A stretch of 64,000 nucleotides of DNA, from the NCBI RefSeq assembly GCF_004614165.1, contig NZ_SPVG01000191.1, forward strand, positions 1 to 64,000. Direction: 5' to 3'. Origin of the DNA: Duganella callida. Its GTDB lineage: Bacteria; Pseudomonadota; Gammaproteobacteria; Burkholderiales; Burkholderiaceae_D. Below are positions 1 through 7,346 of the stretch, piece after piece; positions within the stretch are counted from its first letter, which is position 1; every line of letters starts with the position of its first letter. The notes under the pieces are model-generated. The model did no database searches. It worked only from the letters and a program-made list of their open reading frames with translations, and was not told the DNA's origin. Made by a program: the position numbers and the translations under genes.

Positions 1-1378
1 TGGCATGGCTGATCTCGGCCATGATATCGGTCACGCGGCGCACGCTGTCCACCACTTCCTGCATGGTGACGCTGGCCTGCTGCACCAGATCCGAACCGCT
101 GCCGACCTTCACCACCGAATCGTCGATCAGTGCCTTGATTTCCTTGGCGGCCACGGCGGCGCGTTGCGCCAGGTTGCGCACCTCGCTGGCGACCACGGCG
201 AAGCCACGGCCCTGCTCGCCGGCGCGCGCCGCCTCCACCGCGGCATTCAGCGCGAGGATGTTGGTCTGGAAAGCGATGCCATCGATCACCGAAATGATGT
301 CGACGATTTTCCTGGACGAGTCATTGATCGATTCCATGGTATCGGTGACCTGGCGCATCACTGTGCCGCCCTGCTCGGACACCTCGGATGCCGAACGCGT
401 CAGATTGTTGGCCTGTTGCGCATTGCTGGCGTTCTGTTTCACGGTGGAGGTCAGTTCCTCCATGGCGGTGGCCACCCGTTCCAGCGAGCGCGCCTGCTGC
501 TCGGTGCGGATTGCCAGGTCTTCGTTGCCGTGCGCGATCTCGCCCGAGGCATGGCTGATGGCTTCCGTCCCCTGGCGCACTTCGCTGACCAGGCTGGCAA
601 GGCTGTCGCGCATGCTCTTGATGGCGAACAGCAGGCTGCTGTCGTCGCTCGGCTGCAGTTGCACATTCACGGCCAGGTCGCCCTTGGCGATGCGGCTGGC
701 GATTTCGGCGGCATAAACTGGCTCGCCGCCGAGCTGCTTGAGCAGCACGCGCTTGATCAGACCGGCAATCACCACGCTCAGCACGAAGGCCACCACCGCC
801 AGCGCCGTCACCAGGCGCTGGGCGCCACTGGCGTACGCCTCCACCACTTCGCCCGAGGCGGCCGATTGCTTTTGCGCCGATGCCACCAGCACCGCCATGT
901 CCTGCACGATCTGGCGGCGCAGCGGACTGCATTCATTGACCAGAAAACTGCCGTACTCTTCCATCTTTCCCGCTTCGCGGTATTTGCGCGGGCGCTTCAA
1001 TTCCTCGGCCATGGCGAGCAGACCGGTCTTCACCTTGGCAAACTGGGCGTCGCCACCATACGCGGGCGTCATCTTCTCTGCGGCCGCCAGATAGATGGCT
1101 TTCTGTTCGTCGACGATGTCCAGTTCGCGTCTGGCCTGCGCTTCGTCAGTGAAAATCAGGGCGTTGCGCGCGGCCAGTCCGGTCTGGGCCAACGCTTCGC
1201 GCGCCACGTACAGTGGTTCCAGACGCTCGGCGGCAATGCGATTATCCTCATGAAAAGCCTTGGCCAGCGAGGACACGCGCATCACGGAAAATACCGCCAG
1301 CACCAGCATCAAGGCGGTCAGCATGCCGAAGCCCAGTGACAGCTGGGTGCCGATTTTTAATTTTTTGAACGAATTCAT
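1..1378 (-). CDS. Methyl-accepting chemotaxis protein (3' end outside window)
   Basis: Inner-membrane chemoreceptor that signals through CheW/CheA. The start is the ATG at 1378 ([17 protein letters not shown]). The frame stays open to base 2, so about 459 residues are visible and the C-terminal tail is missing. TM1 lies near residues 12-34. A four-helix-bundle ligand region follows, then TM2 near 190-210 and a HAMP segment. The methyl-accepting domain includes the conserved hairpin tip ([20 protein letters not shown]), which contacts CheA/CheW. The ligand cannot be predicted. No chemotaxis genes are visible beside it, so it may be an orphan receptor. Confidence 0.95.
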   Translation of the reverse strand, partial: MNSFKKLKIGTQLSLGFGMLTALMLVLAVFSVMRVSSLAKAFHEDNRIAAERLEPLYVAREALAQTGLAARNALIFTDEAQARRELDIVDEQKAIYLAAAEKMTPAYGGDAQFAKVKTGLLAMAEELKRPRKYREAGKMEEYGSFLVNECSPLRRQIVQDMAVLVASAQKQSAASGEVVEAYASGAQRLVTALAVVAFVLSVVIAGLIKRVLLKQLGGEPVYAAEIASRIAKGDLAVNVQLQPSDDSSLLFAIKSMRDSLASLVSEVRQGTEAISHASGEIAHGNEDLAIRTEQQARSLERVATAMEELTSTVKQNASNAQQANNLTRSASEVSEQGGTVMRQVTDTMESINDSSRKIVDIISVIDGIAFQTNILALNAAVEAARAGEQGRGFAVVASEVRNLAQRAAVAAKEIKALIDDSVVKVGSGSDLVQQASVTMQEVVDSVRRVTDIMAEISHA

Positions 1379-1604
1379 GTGCGTTCCTCAAAAAGTGGGT
1401 GAGGTTCGCGACGTCAGGGCGAAGGGAAAACAGCGGAGTCGGGGCGGGGACATGGGCAATATGCCATGAAAAGTTCCCAAAATCAACAAAAATTAAACCA
1501 GTAATAGTTACTCGCCCAGCAGTGTGGCATTTGCGGCCAGCGTGGTCGAACGAACGGAAAAAGACCAGCCTGAGCAAGAAAATGCAATCAAACAAGGAGC
1601 CAAA

Positions 1605-1805
1605 ATGGATCGCAAACCCGACGAAGCGCGCCCCCTCCAAACTGCCGCGCGCCAGCAAGACCGTGCCTGCAACCTGCGTCACGCGGTGCAAGGCCCGTGG
1701 CGCCGCGACTGGCACCCACTGGTAATTTATCGCATGGAGCCGACGGTTTCCATGGCAATACGCCTGCCCTCGCACGAGGCGGGAACCGCAAAGACCGGAA
1801 ACTAG
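1605..1805 (+). CDS. Possible small hypothetical protein (66 aa)
   Basis: An ATG at 1605 sits 5 nt after a strong AAGGAG (1594-1599) and opens a 66-aa frame rich in Arg, Gln and Ala (MDRKPDEARPLQTAARQ...). It ends 3 nt before the tRNA-Arg remnant. I recognise no domain. The ribosome-binding site is the only real support, and the Arg/Ala-rich composition is also what noncoding GC-rich DNA gives. Apart from this ORF I see nothing in 1379-1808, the gap between the chemoreceptor and the integrated element. Confidence 0.3.
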   Translation: MDRKPDEARPLQTAARQQDRACNLRHAVQGPWRRDWHPLVIYRMEPTVSMAIRLPSHEAGTAKTGN

Positions 1806-1808
1806 ATG

Positions 1809-1853
1809 TGGCCTGCCCAGCTGGGTTCGAACCAGCGACCCTCAGCTTAGAAG
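1809..1853 (-). repeat. attL: broken 3' copy of tRNA-Arg(TCT)
   Basis: This 45-bp copy covers the tRNA 3' end (CCA, acceptor, T-arm, variable and anticodon arm) and matches 14902-14946 except at 1825-1826. Those two differences fall in the T-loop (TTCGAAC here, TTCGATT in the intact gene), so both versions keep a valid T-arm. Weak similarity to the tRNA continues to about 1865 and is then lost, so the copy cannot encode a tRNA. I infer that the portion left of the crossover is the host's original tRNA end. Confidence 0.85.
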
Positions 1854-1911
1854 CCTGTCGCTCTAATTTCGACTTAAGGCTTACGCATCAATGACTTGGC
1901 CCAACATCGCC

Positions 1912-1982
1912 GTACTATTGCGAACAAAGTTCGCCTATCGCAAGTCCTTGATTTAATTAGGATGGGCATCTTTCAATAGTAC
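1912..1982. promoter_or_regulatory. Candidate integrase arm-type sites, left end
   Basis: The octamer AATAGTAC occurs at 1912-1919 (minus) and 1975-1982 (plus), about 60 and 120 bp inside attL. The same octamer occurs twice just inside attR (14816-14823 and 14835-14842). Paired short sites flanking each core are what tyrosine integrases of the lambda type use as arm sites. A small dyad (GCGAACaaaGTTCGC, 1920-1934) lies between the two left copies. The assignment is inferred from sequence symmetry only. Confidence 0.5.
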
Positions 1983-2017
1983 GGAAAAGCGCTCTGGCCA
2001 TGTCGGTGCGGAGCCAG

Positions 2018-2827
2018 TCATCGGACGAATTCTGATTTAAACAAAATAATTGTTCCACGGACGCCATGTAGGATGTTTTGCAACGTGCTCACCAAGGGCG
2101 CGTAACGCACTCGGCCACACTGCTGGAATGCCAAATTAGGGATGACTGAAGCTTCCGCTTTAAATTCAGGAGCGGGCTTACCGAGCTTTATTGTGAATAC
2201 CGGTACGCCCGTTTTACTTAGCTGCTTAGGCCCAAAAGGACCGAATCCGACAATCTCGGGAGATTCTCCAACCCGCCCTTCCTTAGCAGCAATCGCAGGA
2301 TCTGAGCCAATTGTAATTCTGTCAGCCACGTCAGCCAACGCGGCTACCACCACTAAGAGACGATGCTTATCTGCATTATCGTACTCACTAACAACACTGA
2401 GGATAGTGTCATTCGGTACTGGAGTTGTGTACGGTTGCACCGATTCAATGATAGCCCTGGCACTCGGCGCCACTCCCTTCAACTGTCCACGATCACAAGC
2501 GTCCTTAAAGGCTTTCCTGGAGGAGCAAATAGGGAACTGATTAGACTTTGTAACCTCGTTACCATTGTTTAAAACAAGAGCAGAAACAAGGTGGTCGAGA
2601 GAACTTCGGAGATGGTGGATTACCTCCCCCGCAATAACCGCAATCCGAGGCGGAGGGAATGGCTCGCCGTAAGCGACTAAAGAATAGTCGTGGCCGTAAT
2701 TATGAAACTCTTGTTCTAATCGTACGGGAAATTTTTCGAAATACGCTGCGCTTTCGACGGACAAAAGGTCCAATAGCTCTTGAGATCTTTCCAATTTTGC
2801 CCAGCAACCGCTCATCAAATCAGACAT
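2018..2827 (-). CDS. HEPN-like hypothetical protein (LRSSLDHL...DKHR family)
   Basis: 269 aa, no signal peptide or membrane segment. Residues 72-80 read HLRSSLDHL, and an FPI (98-100) and a DKHR (153-156) follow. This spacing recalls a widespread uncharacterised bacterial family whose helical core looks HEPN-related. R74-x4-H79 fits the catalytic pattern of HEPN ribonucleases, but activity is only an inference. The gene is the leftmost in the element, on the minus strand, with its own 100-bp upstream gap. Its AT-rich codon use differs from the chromosomal genes. I would call it an unknown, possibly defence-related, cytosolic protein. Confidence 0.75.
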   Translation of the reverse strand: MSDLMSGCWAKLERSQELLDLLSVESAAYFEKFPVRLEQEFHNYGHDYSLVAYGEPFPPPRIAVIAGEVIHHLRSSLDHLVSALVLNNGNEVTKSNQFPICSSRKAFKDACDRGQLKGVAPSARAIIESVQPYTTPVPNDTILSVVSEYDNADKHRLLVVVAALADVADRITIGSDPAIAAKEGRVGESPEIVGFGPFGPKQLSKTGVPVFTIKLGKPAPEFKAEASVIPNLAFQQCGRVRYAPLVSTLQNILHGVRGTIILFKSEFVR

Positions 2828-2933
2828 ATGCCCTCAAGGTTGAACTTCTACACCAGCCATAATCATAGGCCATTATCGGCCCAGATTTCGACGCGCATCT
2901 CCATCGTTGGCAATTTTTAAGCCGTTAGAAAAA

Positions 2934-3338
2934 TCAAGCAACTACGGAGTGAACTGTAGAATTTTCACGCAGTGCATCTAAAACTGCTGCTTTCTTTTTT
3001 CCCTTTATCAGAGAATGAGCTTCGTTGGGGGTAAACGGATTGTCCGGGTCCTCAACTAGCGGATCGTGCACAATTTCTTGCTTCCACTCCACTACCATTG
3101 TATTCGTCTGCTTTGGATTCACTGGATTACGAATTGCATCACAAACCTGTATCGATACAATCACGCTCTTGCCATTCTTTACGTGAAGTGAGGTCTCAGG
3201 CTTTTCTTGCAACTTTCTCCAATCGCACGACATCTCCTTGTCGTTAAAGATCGACAACGGAATCCCCTCTTGCCCTTCAGGGAAAGCAGCAGGTTTTGCG
3301 TACCTGTACAAAACTTCACCGTCTGCAATTTGTGTCAT
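2934..3338 (-). CDS. Small hypothetical protein overlapping the Panacea gene
   Basis: 134 aa, cytosolic. Its start overlaps the stop of the upstream Panacea-domain gene by 4 nt (ATGA), so the two are translationally coupled. The N-terminal half has a CDWRKLQ segment. The C-terminal half carries DPDNPFTPNEAHSLIKGKKK, a P-x-N-x-A-H plus GKKK pattern that I have seen in an uncharacterised family of small proteins in accessory regions. I cannot assign an activity. By position it is the natural candidate for the effector or partner of the Panacea protein, which in characterised pairs neutralises an adjacent toxin. The family itself is not a toxin family known to me. Confidence 0.75.
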   Translation of the reverse strand: MTQIADGEVLYRYAKPAAFPEGQEGIPLSIFNDKEMSCDWRKLQEKPETSLHVKNGKSVIVSIQVCDAIRNPVNPKQTNTMVVEWKQEIVHDPLVEDPDNPFTPNEAHSLIKGKKKAAVLDALRENSTVHSVVA

Positions 3339-4177
3339 ACCAGCACCTTATAATACGGCGTAAAATCCTCATCAAACTCAGTAAAGGAAAACTCCTGACT
3401 TTCGAAATGCCCTTCCTTTTCGACATCAAACTCTACTAAGTCATCGTTATGCAGGTGTAAATAAAGAGAAACCTTAGTGTTCTTGAATTCCAGGCCCACC
3501 CCGCCTGATGGTATCGGACCTAAGAGCATCTTTGGGACATCAGGCTTAGGTCCAGATGCAAAGATGAATCTCTCCAAGCCAGCAACAAAGCGACGGGCGC
3601 CGTCACAAACTTTTTCTGACGGGGCAACCGACCTGCCAGAGATCCAATCGTCGCCCAGCTCTGGTAATCCCTTTAAATAATCGAGCCGCTGCGCAACCAA
3701 CTCATGGAAAGCGAACTTTTGACGTGCATCAGCGAGGTACTCCTCAATACTAGTAAACGACCCGAAGTAATTTCGAAGCGAATCCTTATCGAGCACCCTA
3801 TTAGCTTGCGGTATGTACGTCGATGCCCAAGGGGTATCGGCATGCGAAAACTCAATGAGCTTACCTTGGCCTACCACTGCCAGTGCAAGGACGACCGTCG
3901 ACAAAAACTTAGCCACGTCGTCACTGACAGGCGCTAGCTTTTCTTTGCCAGGGCCACCGATGAGGTTGTATCCGTAACCTTTAAATTTGTGCCAGATAGT
4001 AGTATTTACTGGGCCATACTCCCATGCATAAAGAGTTTCGGAGAACAAAGGTTCACCGAACTGCGCCAAATGGAAACCTTGCGCGAAATAAAGAATCTTT
4101 TGAAGCTCTCGATTACTAAACCCGCCATAGGGGCTTAGCTCGAGCACATGGTCAGCGACCTGTTCGATTGTTAGCAT
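3335..4177 (-). CDS. Panacea-domain (DUF4065/SocA-like) protein, putative antitoxin
   Basis: 280 aa. Residues 1-150 form a Panacea domain: KILYFAQGFHLAQFGEPLF (27-45), AWEYGPV (51-57) and SHADTPW (111-117) are its hallmark segments. The C-terminal part (about 185-280) has a PSGGVGLEF motif followed by acidic beta-rich sequence, so this is longer than minimal SocA-like antitoxins. Panacea proteins are known as antitoxins (SocA, PanA) that neutralise diverse toxins encoded next to them. Here the only overlapping gene is the 134-aa ORF downstream. A LexA-like box lies about 110 bp upstream of the start (4285-4300). The domain call is firm. The toxin-antitoxin role is inference. Confidence 0.85.
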   Translation of the reverse strand: MLTIEQVADHVLELSPYGGFSNRELQKILYFAQGFHLAQFGEPLFSETLYAWEYGPVNTTIWHKFKGYGYNLIGGPGKEKLAPVSDDVAKFLSTVVLALAVVGQGKLIEFSHADTPWASTYIPQANRVLDKDSLRNYFGSFTSIEEYLADARQKFAFHELVAQRLDYLKGLPELGDDWISGRSVAPSEKVCDGARRFVAGLERFIFASGPKPDVPKMLLGPIPSGGVGLEFKNTKVSLYLHLHNDDLVEFDVEKEGHFESQEFSFTEFDEDFTPYYKVLV

Positions 4178-4284
4178 AATATAATCTTTCTTGGGTTTTA
4201 GTTTCTATGTAGAACTAAACCTTCTGCGCGATGGTCAACTAAAAGTATGAAAAAGTCAATAAACTTTACACATTTTGCCAATTA

Positions 4285-4300
4285 CTGTGTTTGCATACAG
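4285..4300. promoter_or_regulatory. LexA-type SOS box upstream of the Panacea operon
   Basis: CTGTGTTTGCATACAG fits CTG-N10-CAG, and the flanks extend the dyad to TACTG...CAGTA. It lies in the 190-bp gap between the Panacea gene (start 4177, minus) and the stop of the next gene (4368), so the Panacea pair is the only gene start it can serve nearby. No convincing -35/-10 pair could be placed next to it. Confidence 0.65.
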
Positions 4301-4367
4301 TACCATAGCATATGACGGAAAAGCGTGCCGCCCACATAGTAGAACCTGGGCGAGGCCGGCCGCCGCC

Positions 4368-5042
4368 CTACCTTAGCGCCCGATACTCCGCCTTCGTGAG
4401 CTGCCGCTCCTCGACGTCAAATTCACACAGCCAACCGTCTCGTTCCAGCAACTGCGGTTGGTCCTGCCAAGCTTCCCGAACACGCAGCCCGCCTAGGGCA
4501 AAGCTGGACTCACCCATAAATTCGATATGGCATTCGATAATGCGCTTGGCGGCGAACGTGGATATTTGATGGCCGTGCACTTCGGCACACGTCGTATGTC
4601 GCTGCAACGCGTTGGAATACTCACCGGCCACCATGAGCTTCCCGCGCGTGCCGGTGGCTTGGTGCAGCGCCGCGCGCGGCAGCCGCACTCCGCACACATA
4701 GGTCTCCTTCACCCTAAACCCCACGGCGTTCTCAGGTGGTAGCAACTCACATACCCAAGTCTGAGCTACGCCTCGGATTTGGCTTTGCTGCGTGCGCAAC
4801 TCCTGCACGCCGCTTAGAACCATCTTCCATCCCTTGAGCTGGACCAATGCCGGCAGTTTCAGTTGCGCGAGGATGCGCTGCTCCCCCAAAGGTAGCAGCC
4901 TAGCGACCTTAATAGGTCTGCGGTTGCCTTCCTCTGTTATCTCGACCACCACAAGCTGGAGCACCGAAGCCCCCTCCACCGCCGGCACTGCAGCCGACAA
5001 CGCGGCGCCATCCTCTCGTCGCCGTACCACGCGCGCCCTCAT
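4368..5042 (-). CDS. Hypothetical protein divergent from SRAP, SOS-controlled
   Basis: 224 aa, cytosolic, no domain I recognise. The sequence is rich in beta-type stretches (VLQLVVVEITEE, TWVCELLPPE, SSFALGGLRVREAW). It has five scattered cysteines but no clear metal motif. It starts 70 bp from the SRAP gene on the opposite strand, and a perfect LexA box sits between them, so both are probably induced by DNA damage. Pairing with SRAP suggests a role in abasic-site or replication-block repair, or in regulating SRAP, but that rests only on position. Confidence 0.75.
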   Translation of the reverse strand: MRARVVRRREDGAALSAAVPAVEGASVLQLVVVEITEEGNRRPIKVARLLPLGEQRILAQLKLPALVQLKGWKMVLSGVQELRTQQSQIRGVAQTWVCELLPPENAVGFRVKETYVCGVRLPRAALHQATGTRGKLMVAGEYSNALQRHTTCAEVHGHQISTFAAKRIIECHIEFMGESSFALGGLRVREAWQDQPQLLERDGWLCEFDVEERQLTKAEYRALR

Positions 5043-5063
5043 CCATTGCCCCTATCAATATAA

Positions 5064-5079
5064 CTGTATATATATACAG
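5064..5079. promoter_or_regulatory. Perfect LexA SOS box between SRAP and divergent gene
   Basis: CTGTATATATATACAG is identical to the consensus LexA operator of the E. coli type (CTG-N10-CAG with a TA-repeat core). It sits in the 70-bp divergent intergenic region, 22 bp from the 5042 start and 33 bp from the ATG at 5113, so it can repress both promoters. Confidence 0.85.
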
Positions 5080-5112
5080 TATATCAAAGAGGAAATCGTG
5101 TACCATATATTT

Positions 5113-5829
5113 ATGTGTGGACGCCTCGATCAAAACGGCATTAGCCGACTCCTAGACAACTTCGACTGGGTAGATGAGCTATTGAACCGCAGCCAGGCCG
5201 CCAGCCAGTGGAACGTGAAGCCAGGTACATATCGACCGGTTCTGCATATTGAAGATGGCCGGCTGGTCGCCGATGACTTGTTTTGGGGCTACAGGTCATT
5301 ATGGGCCGCCGAACAAACGCCAGTTCCGCCAAAGAAAAAAATCAGCATGACGCCGAACGCCAGGCGGGAAAAGTTACTTGGCCCCTACTGGAAGCCGCTG
5401 TTGCGCCGAGGGCGCGGGGTGGTGTGTGCCGCAGGCTGGTATGAGTGGACCGGCCCCAAAGAATTGCGACAGCCCTGGCACATTCATCGCAAGGACCGTG
5501 AGCCGCTGTTTCTGCTGGCAGTGGCTAATTTCGGCCCGTACAAGGTGCGGCCCGAAGAAGCGGGCTTTGCGCTCGTCACGGCCGACTCACTGGGCGGGAT
5601 GGTTGACGTGCACGACCGCAGGCCCGTGGCGGTCAGCGCCGAGGACGCGCGCCGGTGGCTTGACCCATCGATCACCGTCGAGGAAGCCGAGAACATCGCC
5701 CGAACAGCGATGCTCGACGTCGAGTTGTTTGAGTGGTACCAGGTGAGCCGATCCCTGAACGTCGGCGGGGAAGGCCCTGAAATGGCGGTGCCGCTGACTG
5801 CATCACAACCAATTCAACTAGATATCTGA
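5113..5829 (+). CDS. SRAP family protein (YedK/HMCES), abasic-site crosslinking
   Basis: 238 aa. SRAP proteins protect single-stranded DNA abasic sites by forming a thiazolidine crosslink through Cys2. The ATG at 5113 gives MCGR, placing the nucleophile at position 2 as required after Met removal. The other active-site elements are present: Asn in TPNARREKL, Glu in GWYEW and His in VHDRRP. An in-frame GTG at 5098 has the better Shine-Dalgarno (AAAGAGG), but it would bury the Cys at position 7, so I chose the ATG. The perfect SOS box upstream implies LexA control. The gene lies inside the tRNA-Arg element, so it may be a damage-tolerance gene brought by it. Confidence 0.95.
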   Translation: MCGRLDQNGISRLLDNFDWVDELLNRSQAASQWNVKPGTYRPVLHIEDGRLVADDLFWGYRSLWAAEQTPVPPKKKISMTPNARREKLLGPYWKPLLRRGRGVVCAAGWYEWTGPKELRQPWHIHRKDREPLFLLAVANFGPYKVRPEEAGFALVTADSLGGMVDVHDRRPVAVSAEDARRWLDPSITVEEAENIARTAMLDVELFEWYQVSRSLNVGGEGPEMAVPLTASQPIQLDI

Positions 5830-5874
5830 AGCCGCCAGCACATCGCCGATCATCGCCTTACACAATTAAAATCT

Positions 5875-6609
5875 ATGTCAAAGAAGACCCGTCAACCGCG
5901 CGCAGTAACAGATCCCGACCAGGTACAAAAAATTGGACGATTCTTAGATGATAGTGCGAATGACTATATCGCCGCGCGTACCCTTTTATTGAATCAGCTA
6001 CCTCAGCAGGGCGCGATCCTAGGTAGCACAGCAATAGAAAAAGCGTTCAAAGCTATATTGGTCGCATACGGCCAGCCGCCTGGATTCGGCCACCTCCAGG
6101 TGGCACACTGGAATCAAGTTAAAAATCTCGCCCCCGATTACTTCAAGCTGCTGAACAGAGATTTCCTCAAATTGAACCAGAAGGTCTACTTACTGCGGTA
6201 CACCGACGCAGTACCTGTCGGGTACAACATCGTTATCGCGTCGCGCGAGTACCTGTGGGAGTTGGACAAAACAATCATGTCGCTACAGCGGAGGTTCGTT
6301 ACTCAGGCGGAGGAAGGCAAAACACGCCTGAGAAAGATAGAAGCGCTAATCCAAGAAAACGACCGTCGAATTTTGACAGATAACAACTTCGTCTTCGATA
6401 CAAACGACAACGTATTCGACTACACAAAGCCGCAGTTGATTTACGAACTGCGCCGGCATGCCCAACACGCTCTGATCGAACTACAGTATGTTGCTGATAC
6501 AGTGCCAGTCGACGCAGCTGCTGGCTTCCTTCGAGCTGGGGCGCACGTAGCCGCCGACGATAGGACTGTAACTCAAGCATTTGCAAGAATTGGGCACCCG
6601 CACCAATAA
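5875..6609 (+). CDS. HEPN domain-containing protein
   Basis: 244 aa. Residues 28-66 (NDYIAARTLLL...AIEKAFKAILVAYG) are a typical HEPN helix pair. A C-terminal helix holds RRHAQH (R193-x4-H198), which matches the R-x4-6-H ribonuclease signature. HEPN proteins often act as RNases in toxin-antitoxin and abortive-infection systems, frequently with a nucleotidyltransferase antitoxin. No MNT gene is nearby. It starts 45 bp after the SRAP gene and may be cotranscribed with it. The DUF4145 gene follows 28 bp later. The catalytic role is inferred from the motif only. Confidence 0.75.
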   Translation: MSKKTRQPRAVTDPDQVQKIGRFLDDSANDYIAARTLLLNQLPQQGAILGSTAIEKAFKAILVAYGQPPGFGHLQVAHWNQVKNLAPDYFKLLNRDFLKLNQKVYLLRYTDAVPVGYNIVIASREYLWELDKTIMSLQRRFVTQAEEGKTRLRKIEALIQENDRRILTDNNFVFDTNDNVFDYTKPQLIYELRRHAQHALIELQYVADTVPVDAAAGFLRAGAHVAADDRTVTQAFARIGHPHQ

Positions 6610-6637
6610 GCTCGCACATACCGCATGGAATTCATTG

Positions 6638-7285
6638 ATGATTAATTACATACAAGCGCACTGCAACGTCTGCGTAGGTTTTCGTAACCATCAGGTGATC
6701 GCCGCCGAGACTCGGATGCATCATTACTATGACGAAGATGACGATAGCGGAACTGATGTCGAGGAGGCAGTGAAGCTCGCAAAGTGCTGCGGGTGCGGCG
6801 CCTTCACTATGATCCAGACCATGAGCGATGGGCATACTATAGAGCGCAACCAATTCCCATCACCCGCGTCCAGAAGAGTACCGGAATGGCTGTTTGAAAT
6901 TTTTTTAGAAGACAAGGTTGAGAATCCAGTAAAGCATGCCTTCATCAAGGAAATCTACACTGCATTAAGCACAGGATCGCTTCGCTTGGCCACGCTGGGA
7001 ATACGCGCGCTCCTTGAGCATGTGATGATAGAACACGTCGGCGACAAGAAGACCTTCGGTAAAAACCTCGACGCCTTTCAAGAGGACGGGTACATCTCAA
7101 AAAAGCAAAGAGAGGCAATTGAGCCTGTGCTCGAGGCTGGCCACGCAAGCATGCACCGTGGATTTGCACCCACTTACCAGGACGTCACGCACTTGCTCGA
7201 CGTAACGGAGAACCTGCTGCAATCCATTTATATCTATGGCCCTCGCTCTGCAGCACTTAAAATCCCACAACGCGCGAAGTCATGA
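6638..7285 (+). CDS. DUF4145-like protein with N-terminal zinc ribbon
   Basis: 215 aa from the ATG at 6638. A longer frame from 6581 would overlap the HEPN gene, and neither start has a clear ribosome-binding site. Cys9/Cys12 and Cys50-Cys53 (HCNVC...KCCGC) form a probable zinc ribbon. Residues 95-205 match DUF4145, a domain attached to restriction and defence proteins and distantly HEPN-like: ATLGIRALLEHVMIEHVG, GYISKKQREAIEPVLEAGHASMHRG. R123-x4-H128 is again an R-x4-H pattern. It is co-directional with and just after the HEPN gene, so the two may function together. No effector activity is known for the family. Confidence 0.75.
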   Translation: MINYIQAHCNVCVGFRNHQVIAAETRMHHYYDEDDDSGTDVEEAVKLAKCCGCGAFTMIQTMSDGHTIERNQFPSPASRRVPEWLFEIFLEDKVENPVKHAFIKEIYTALSTGSLRLATLGIRALLEHVMIEHVGDKKTFGKNLDAFQEDGYISKKQREAIEPVLEAGHASMHRGFAPTYQDVTHLLDVTENLLQSIYIYGPRSAALKIPQRAKS

Positions 7286-7310
7286 CGACTTGCACGGAAA
7301 ATATCCTGTA

Positions 7311-7328
7311 AGTGCAGACGTCTGCACT
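7311..7328. terminator. 18-bp perfect dyad between convergent genes
   Basis: AGTGCAGACGTCTGCACT lies in the 61-bp gap between the stops of the DUF4145 gene (plus) and the methylase gene (minus). As RNA it gives a 7-bp stem with an ACGT loop in either direction, without a U-tract. It may be a weak bidirectional terminator or a protein-binding site. Confidence 0.35.
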
Positions 7329-7346
7329 CACAACGCCTCCCTAACC

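Noticed and set aside
5..1339. Long plus-strand ORF (444 codons) over the chemoreceptor
   Set aside because: Antisense frame rich in His, Arg and Gly. The minus strand encodes a clear methyl-accepting protein with all its motifs.
1248..1775. 175-codon minus-strand ORF overlapping the chemoreceptor start
   Set aside because: Overlaps the conserved chemoreceptor N-terminus in another frame, has no ribosome-binding site and no recognisable domain.
1809..1880. Left tRNA-Arg copy as a second functional tRNA
   Set aside because: Pairing fails 5' of the anticodon arm: D-arm and acceptor 5' strand are lost, so it is only the att remnant.
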